Positions 29,080 to 29,163 of a stretch of DNA of 29,163 nucleotides are shown one piece after another. The stretch covers positions 1 through 29,163 of the forward strand of contig CAZGSP010000071.1 in the NCBI GenBank assembly GCA_964528565.1. Reading direction: 5' to 3'. A model generated the notes under the pieces. That model was not told the DNA's origin. It worked only from the letters and a program-made list of their open reading frames with translations, and searched no databases. Numbering within the stretch: the stretch's first letter is position 1; each line of letters starts with the position of its first letter. A program made the position numbers and the translations under genes. The stretch comes from UBA10133 sp964528565 (GTDB lineage Bacteria > Patescibacteriota > Microgenomatia > UBA1400 > MFAQ01).

Positions 29080-29163
29080 CATCAAGATCAATTTTTTCTT
29101 CACGACGTGCAGAAGACTAGCCAACAAACCGCACGGACCATGTACATACGAGCCGAAGGGAAC

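Noticed and set aside
1..29163. CRISPR arrays, rRNA genes, insertion sequences
   Set aside because: No regularly spaced repeats, no conserved rRNA segments and no transposase motifs were seen.
29065..29163. Extension of the dehydrogenase or a structured RNA at the window end
   Set aside because: The frame is open to the edge but the added residues are unlike the family N-terminus, and I could not find a fold or family for the 100 bases.

Overview
The window looks like a piece of a Candidate Phyla Radiation (Patescibacteria) chromosome, possibly a Microgenomates-like lineage. This is inference from gene content, not a measured placement. Pointers are dense gene packing with 4-nt ATGA overlaps, a stand-alone 5' nuclease, a monomeric class II ribonucleotide reductase paired with nrdR, a chromosomal VirD4/TraG-like ATPase without a transfer operon, and class A PBPs with proline/basic repeat linkers. 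No rRNA, CRISPR array, prophage or insertion sequence was found. TGA is an ordinary stop codon (for example ftsH, nrdR and the 5' nuclease).

Layout. (1) 69-10546, minus strand: one tightly packed run that begins with tRNA-Met and trpS and continues through a tRNA-binding-domain protein, ftsH, a PolA-type 5' nuclease, a GT4 glycosyltransferase, a six-helix MFS half-transporter, fpg, a methyltransferase, recF, nnrD and a degenerate Fic/winged-helix protein. It combines translation, proteolysis, DNA repair and metabolite repair. (2) 10547-12402: a plus-strand tRNA-like RNA resembling initiator tRNA but with broken D- and T-loops, a DivIC/FtsB-like division protein, a tyrosine recombinase with altered catalytic residues, and a small unknown gene. 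(3) 12412-14546: a more AT-rich islet on the plus strand with an HTH/LAGLIDADG-like gene, tRNA-Ile(UAU), a VTT/DedA-type membrane protein and a second methyltransferase paralogous to the one in region 1. (4) 14558-17241: a VirD4/TraG-type ATPase and its small partner. A 346-bp non-coding stretch with short repeats follows. (5) 17588-20328: nrdR-nrdJ. (6) 20445-21212: an unknown gene with its own promoter, Shine-Dalgarno sequence and terminator. (7) 21213-27794: a degenerate CPBP-family membrane protein, divergent from a peptidoglycan cluster (class A PBP, GH18 hydrolase, second class A PBP). (8) 27789-29064, minus: a small membrane protein and a D-2-hydroxyacid dehydrogenase.

Promoters follow a common theme. 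Several have an extended -10 element of the form TGN-TANAAT and a weak or absent -35. In several cases the -10 lies so close to the start codon that the mRNA should be leaderless or nearly so. The most unusual items are the initiator-tRNA-like RNA, the UAU-anticodon tRNA-Ile whose 5' end supplies the stop codon of the upstream gene, the promoter and leaderless pattern, and several proteins that keep a fold while losing catalytic residues (Fic, CPBP, tyrosine recombinase). I did not find a clearly new defence or mobile system.
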